A stretch of 64,000 nt of DNA from Schistosoma mansoni (taxonomy: Eukaryota > Platyhelminthes > Trematoda > Strigeidida > Schistosomatidae). The notes beneath the pieces are model-generated. The model did no database searches and was not told the DNA's origin. It saw only the letters and a list, made by a program, of their open reading frames with translations. Where the stretch lies: contig NC_031500.1 of assembly GCF_000237925.1 (NCBI RefSeq), forward strand, positions 5,825,254 through 5,889,253. Direction: 5' to 3'. The position numbers and the translations under genes were made by a program. Shown here piece after piece: positions 59,533-64,000 of this stretch (within the stretch, counting starts at the first letter, position 1; each line of letters begins with the position of its first letter).

Positions 59533-60360
59533 TATTAAATTACTACAATCTATACAAAAACCCCTTTCTGATAATATTCTAGATCTACTTATTCATCACT
59601 TTTTTTCCTGTTTTTTCTATGGTTCCCTTCAATAATGTTTCCTTCCTTTTATTTATTTTTCAATCAATCGGAACATATAACCTTGTACGCATATGCATCG
59701 GTTCTATTTGTCACAACACATCAGTATAGCGAGATGCCATGGTAGGTTAATGTAGTGAACAGGACACGACTGGGGACAATCGAATGTGTTTAGACACAAA
59801 TTACAGACTATCTCACTAAATTCTGATAACCATATAATCAACAGTTAATTTGCAAAATAACAACCAATTGTCTCAATCTTCACTGTTCCTTCTGTAAATA
59901 TCAATCAATCTTCTCTAGTTTCATTGTTTGTGCATTTTCTTACCAATCGCGCTTCACTTTAGTTCTTTCCTTATCGGTCTTCTGCCAAAATACATTCTAT
60001 GTCTAACCATCACCATATACTAATTAGATGGATATAAGTAGACCACACCACAACAATAGCTAAATCATTGTTAGCCCAAAAGGTTAAGCATGGATGATAT
60101 ACGTGGAAGACTAAGCAATTAAAGTTCGTTATAGTCGTACGACGTTAAGCTTCACATTGTTCTCTTAATTAACTTAATGAAATGATAAGAATAATTTTAA
60201 CATAAACTCACTGGGATCAGATGTATATTTATTTTTATATACAAGGGGGAAAAGAAGACGTCACAAAATAGTTGTTAGGTGAAATAATTTGAATAGTAAT
60301 AAAAACTTGTTTTCATCATTAAATTACAACAGTCAAATAGATGATGTAATGAAATTATAT

Positions 60361-60570
60361 TCATTTAAATGTCATGTTAAAAACACGTTCTGCTTTCTTT
60401 AAACTTCTTGTCTTATAACCATTTGTAATGAAAGCGGATAATGTATCATTTATAATTAAATTTGCATTATTGTTTGTTTGAGGGTTACTATCTGTCATGG
60501 TTGTATTCATTGTATAAAGAACAGCTTCTGATAAACGATTATTCAAACGATTCCTTAAAGGATCTATATT
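60361..60570 (-). CDS. Terminal coding exon of an unidentified minus-strand gene
   Basis: It opens after a 'cttatag' acceptor at 60571-60572 in phase 0 and reads NIDPLRNRLNNRLSEAVLYT, continues through an Asn/Thr-rich stretch and ends SLKKAERVFNMTFK with TGA at 60361. An AATAAA on the minus strand lies near 60226-60231. It is not recognised. It could be the last exon of the gene whose exon is at 63119-63464: a weak donor (aaa|gtgtgt, just before that exon's stop) would be in the right phase. Confidence 0.45.
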   Translation of the reverse strand, partial: NIDPLRNRLNNRLSEAVLYTMNTTMTDSNPQTNNNANLIINDTLSAFITNGYKTRSLKKAERVFNMTFK

Positions 60571-60743
60571 CTATAAGGAGGAAAAAAGTTTGAAAAAATA
60601 AAATTAGAAAAATAACTTCTGGTACATCAGGTAATTTTTTTTATCATGAATTATCTTGACAAGTATTTACTGATTTACACTCCACAGATTATCTTTTTCC
60701 ACTAGACGATATCCAAAATTCTATTTTGATACTAAGATCTTAC

Positions 60744-60920
60744 ATTCACTTAGTCTTACTTGTTTGAATCTTCCGATTAATGTTTAGGACTGCAACTGGT
60801 CAGTCTCTTATTGGCATATGTGCATACTGTGCATATTTCCTCGGTATAGCCAATACGAGACTGACCAGTTGCAGTCCTAAACCTCAATGGAAAGATTCAA
60901 ACAAGTAATACTAAGTGAAT
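60744..60920. mobile_element. 177-bp foldback hairpin with 72-bp arms (MITE-like)
   Basis: Arms 60744-60815 and 60849-60920 are inverted repeats with a 33-base loop. The inner 26 bases (60782-60807 against 60857-60882) are perfect and the outer part has a few mismatches and one single-base gap. There is no coding capacity. It could be a miniature foldback element or a small-RNA hairpin. It directly precedes the ribozyme SINE. Confidence 0.8.
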
Positions 60921-60934
60921 TTAGACTTCACCCC

Positions 60935-61122
60935 ATCGCACAAGCAAGTGGCTATCAGGACTCAGTAGCTGAGTGGATAACGCGATGGCGTTTGATACGA
61001 AAGGTACTGGGTTCGAGTCTCAGAGTGAACATCGGCTCTGAGATGCAGGCACGTCCAGCTGACGAGTCCCAAGTAGGACGAAATGCGCATCCCGGATTCC
61101 ACTGCTAGCCACTATCCATCTT
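60935..61122 (+). mobile_element. Sm-alpha-type SINE with hammerhead ribozyme
   Basis: A tRNA-like Pol III promoter (A box tagctgagtggataacgcg at 60966-60984, B box gggttcgagtct at 61009-61020) is followed by a hammerhead core at 61059-61091 and the family end 'ccactatccatct'. This is the layout of the Schistosoma Sm-alpha repeat, whose transcripts self-cleave. The copy looks essentially full length. Confidence 0.9.
61050..61110 (+). ncRNA. Hammerhead ribozyme, schistosome type I
   Basis: The core is CTGACGA (61059-61065), stem II is GTCC/GGAC with loop CAAGTA, then GAAA (61080-61083), a very short stem III and a cleavage triplet ATC (61089-61091) obeying the NUH rule. The schistosome consensus has AC-GCGC-GU in stem III, whereas here it is AT-GCGC-AT, a paired double change. 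Stem I has one C-A mismatch compared with the consensus CTGG/CCAG. Confidence 0.88.
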
Positions 61123-61579
61123 TAAGATCTTACAGTTTCACAAATCGACTGGAGATAAGAAAATATAAACCAGTATTTCATGTGAAACCTTTATGTATTG
61201 AAGATTTATGGATACACACTGCCAAGTTATTTGGAACGTAGGATCTCTATGGTTGTGTAGTGTTATCTATAGATTTTTTAGTTTACCACCAGTGGATATC
61301 GATTCGTAATGGACTGTCTTTAAATTAAAACAAAACTCATCTATAAATCACTAAATAAAATTTTGTTACGGTAATGAAAATTCCACACTACAGATTTTCA
61401 CTGACAAGTAAAATCAAAATTTATGAAATATTGAACAATTATTGTGAATTAGAATGTCGTATATCAATTAATTAAAGTAACCCATTGTATCATTGAATAA
61501 AGATAATAAAGGGAATTTTCTTTTCGACGAAATCACTTACTTAAGCTATATATTCAGTTATATTTATAAACCAACTGAC

Positions 61580-61785
61580 GTTCAGGATAGCAACCGATCT
61601 GTATCTTTTTGGCGTACATGCATCCTGTGCGGATTGCCTCGATATTGCCTTAAATCACAAGCACTGGGTTCGAGTCTCGGAGTTAAACAACTCTTGGATT
61701 TAATTACATCCAGCTAACGAATCCTAAGTAGGACGAAACGCGCGTTCTGAATTTTACTGCCAGCCACTATCCATCTCTTTATTCA
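61580..61785 (+). mobile_element. Sm-alpha-type SINE, degenerate, with dead hammerhead core
   Basis: B box gggttcgagtctcgg at about 61666-61680, then 'cagctaacgaatcctaagta', ggacgaaacgcgcg and 'gccactatccatctctttat'. The conserved CTGANGA core reads CTAACGA (61714-61720), changing an essential G, and the cleavage site has GTT for GTC. The A-box half is eroded. Confidence 0.82.
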
Positions 61786-62488
61786 TATATATAGTTAATT
61801 AATAAATTATTTTCATCCCTCTATGCTTTTTTAACCATCTGATTTTTACTTAATTCTTTATGATATTTGAAATCTCGTATTACTTGATGACGAAATCTCT
61901 CCTATCTTTTTATTAACTTCATTATTCTAAGTACGAATGCACATCTTAATGTAGATGATTTCGCCAAATTCTCTATTTGTTGTATGTCTATTTATAGTTC
62001 GTTCAGTTAACATTTTAATATGCTTAGACTGTTACAGATTCTCTTTCCTTCTGTTAAGTGAGATGTAGGGTTTTGAACGAACTATTGTTATACTCGATAT
62101 TGAATAGCGTTGCTAGTGTTTAAGTTGACTGATTTTTATTATTGAGTGTAAGGGAGTATAGTGTGAATATTTGTACAAGGCGCTTAGGTCGAGGTTAGCT
62201 GGAACGATTTTAATATTTAATAAGTGTGTTGAGTTTAACGACTTCAAGTCATGTTGCTCTTCATTTAGTAGGTGAGTGCTAAATATTTGAGTGTAAAGTT
62301 TACCGGAAATTTCATTTAAAGGGTCTGTTATTATCTATAACTGTCTGTAATAAAGACCATACTAATAACGCAGTGCTTGATACTAAACACACTGAATATC
62401 AATTATTTTGTATTAGTTTTGGTGTCAAGGAGTTTCACAAACTAGATGATTTAATTTTCAAATTTTCATTATTGTTAAAGTCTTCGAT
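61786..62488. other. Intergenic or intronic stretch, nothing recognised
   Basis: AT-rich with no gene or repeat identified. It may be an intron if the 60.4 and 63.1 kb exons belong together. Confidence 0.4.
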
Positions 62489-63005
62489 CCCAAATGCCCT
62501 GGTACGGTCGAGAGTGGGGAGAGTCCGCTCTCCCTCTCGAAACGCTCTCATATGGCCACGCGTTTATAGCCTCTGCCAGAGAAGTCCTACTCACTGCCTT
62601 CTCGTGGCGGGGGTGTTGTTTACGAAATTGAGAGGACGAAAAGCGAATGTCCGGCGCTTTAACCGAACTGGTGGACACGCAAAGTCCACCTAGGGGAGTT
62701 AGAAAACCCTCATCTCAAACCAATGGTGCACATGGGTTGATTCCAGTATTCTTAGGGAACAAATGGTGTAGGAATCAATCGTTGGTCACCGGCTACCATG
62801 GGACTGCATCTCCTTATGATGCTCCACTGCCTTGTGGATCAGACCTTTAAATCGAAGGCTCCGGGTGTGGCTCCCTAAGAAAACCACCTGCTTCAGTTTG
62901 GACACCCGGGCAGTATGACAGCCCTTACACAAATCTCATTTGATTTGTGTGACGTATATGTATCTGGTGCCTCCTTGTACCAATATTTATGTGTTTAAAT
63001 AAAAA
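62489..63005 (+). mobile_element. R540 repeat copy, nearly complete
   Basis: Starts cccaaatgccctggtacggt, runs through all family blocks and ends 'ccttgtaccaatatttatgt' plus gtttaaataaaaat. A dozen or more differences from the 8.7 kb copy. No target-site duplication was recognised. Confidence 0.88.
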
Positions 63006-63101
63006 TCAGACTGATGATGTTATCCAACAACAATAAAAACTTTAGAATTAAACCATCTTGTTCCAGAAACTAAACAACAATAATATAAACACGATTACAA
63101 T

Positions 63102-63107
63102 TTTATT
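63102..63107 (-). terminator. Polyadenylation signal downstream of the 63.1 kb exon
   Basis: AATAAA on the minus strand only about a dozen bases after the TAA at 63119. Closer than usual but plausible for a terminal exon. Confidence 0.45.
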
Positions 63108-63118
63108 GTATCATAAGT

Positions 63119-63464
63119 TTAACACACTTTATTATTATTACTTAAATTTGTATTAGAATCCATTGAATTACTATCCTCTTGACAATCATTTGTTCTGCTA
63201 GTAAATAATTCCTCTATACGAGATGTAGAAGGAAAGAAATTAGGAATAAACATTGGTGTTAACTTTGAATTCACTGATAATGGTTGTTCTGTATCCCACC
63301 GACTAGTTTCAGCTAAATCATCATCTTTGTTCAATAACTTTAATTTGTCAGAGTATCCAGCACTATTATCATCATCGTCGTCATTGTCTAGTCGAAGTAT
63401 TTTTGCTTTATCTCTTTGTTCTTCTTCATTATCTCTGTTTCTATCCATTTTCTCTTCATTTGAT
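63119..63464 (-). CDS. Terminal coding exon of an unidentified minus-strand gene (acidic, low complexity)
   Basis: It opens after 'cgtcag' (63465-63466) and encodes about 114 residues: SNEEKMDRNRDNEEEQRDKA, an Asp run, then LSVNSKLTPMFIPNFFPSTS, RIEELFTSRTND and an Asn/Ser-rich end, with TAA at 63119. It is charged at the N side and disordered-looking, with no domain recognised. The ATG at 63448 could also be a real start, making a 109-aa protein. The upstream exons, if any, lie beyond the window or in 63470-64000, where none was seen. Confidence 0.5.
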
Positions 63465-63469
63465 CTGAC

Positions 63470-64000
63470 GAGGCATAAAGTAAATTATATATTATAGATT
63501 ACGATCATCTTGAAATGGTAATCAGACATGCTTATGAACTTTTCAACAGAGCTCACAAAAGACAAACAATGAATTCAGACAAAATGTGCAAAAATTTACC
63601 ATGATCGATTCATTTTTATTTTCCTGTATAATCCTTCAGCAATCAACGAACTATAGTCTGTTGAGTGGGTGGAGATGCATAGTGTTCATAACACTTCAAT
63701 TAATGAGAAGCCTTAAAATGTCATTAATTGATTCAATACTATTTAATGGTATTATCATAAGGGATGAATCTGTTTAAGATTCTTTATCACAAAATGCTTG
63801 TACAGCCCATATGTTAGATATTTTTCACAGTTGTAAAGTAATACAGCGTGGATCATTGGACAGTAACATCGTCTAGATCTGCCAGCAATGATTTCAAAAT
63901 TAAGGCAGTAATATTCCAAAGTATTTTATGACAAGTATACAAGGTTAGAAATATATAGTGTACAACACACATGAATGTTTCTATCTGCGCTCAATAACTT
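63470..64000. other. Right edge of window, nothing recognised
   Basis: AT-rich, with one short open frame (63586-63777 plus) without family signal. Confidence 0.4.

Overview
This window looks like chromosomal DNA of a blood fluke (Schistosoma, probably the S. mansoni group). It is AT-rich and intron-rich. It carries an Sm-alpha-type SINE with a hammerhead ribozyme, CR1/SR1-like and RTE-clade LINEs, a Penelope-like endonuclease fragment and Ty3/Gypsy LTR elements, and its EPRS gene starts with tiny introns followed by very large ones. The species is inferred from repeat types and gene structure, not from a search.

Two host genes are confidently recognised, both translation-related. DPH1 (diphthamide synthesis on eEF2) lies on the minus strand at 603-6432 in five coding exons that join in frame to 413 aa. 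EPRS (bifunctional glutamyl-prolyl-tRNA synthetase) lies on the plus strand from at least 21861 to 58179 in at least 20 exons: part of a GST-like N-terminal domain, the GluRS core, a short lysine-rich linker with no visible WHEP repeat, and a complete ProRS. Its first exon(s) were not found. Two minus-strand terminal coding exons at 60.4 and 63.1 kb belong to one or two unidentified genes.

Layout. 1-6.6 kb: a nested repeat inside the last DPH1 introns, and DPH1 itself. 6.6-15.1 kb: intergenic, with a CR1-like LINE interrupted by a 540-bp repeat (called R540 here) and an LTR-like repeat. 15.1-20.9 kb: Penelope-like fragments in inverted orientation on either side of a young Gypsy-type LTR element. 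21.9-58.2 kb: EPRS, whose introns hold nearly all the other repeats: two RTE-A LINE fragments, an RTE-1 LINE, one complete RTE-2 LINE with target-site duplication and several RTE-2 pieces, R540 copies, SINE heads and LTR-like repeats. 58.2-64 kb: two hammerhead SINE copies, a 177-bp hairpin element, one R540 copy and the unidentified exons.

An assembly problem lies at 25.0-26.1 kb. A 200-N gap is preceded by about 50 bp of BAC cloning-vector polylinker and flanked by 423-bp arms that are nearly perfect reverse complements. This part of EPRS intron 3 should not be trusted.

The most notable signals are the R540 repeat sharing its 3' tail with the RTE-1 LINE (a possible LINE/parasite pair), the ribozyme SINE with a compensated stem III change, the WHEP-less EPRS linker, the 72-bp-arm hairpin next to the ribozyme SINE, and several nested insertions dated by target-site duplications.
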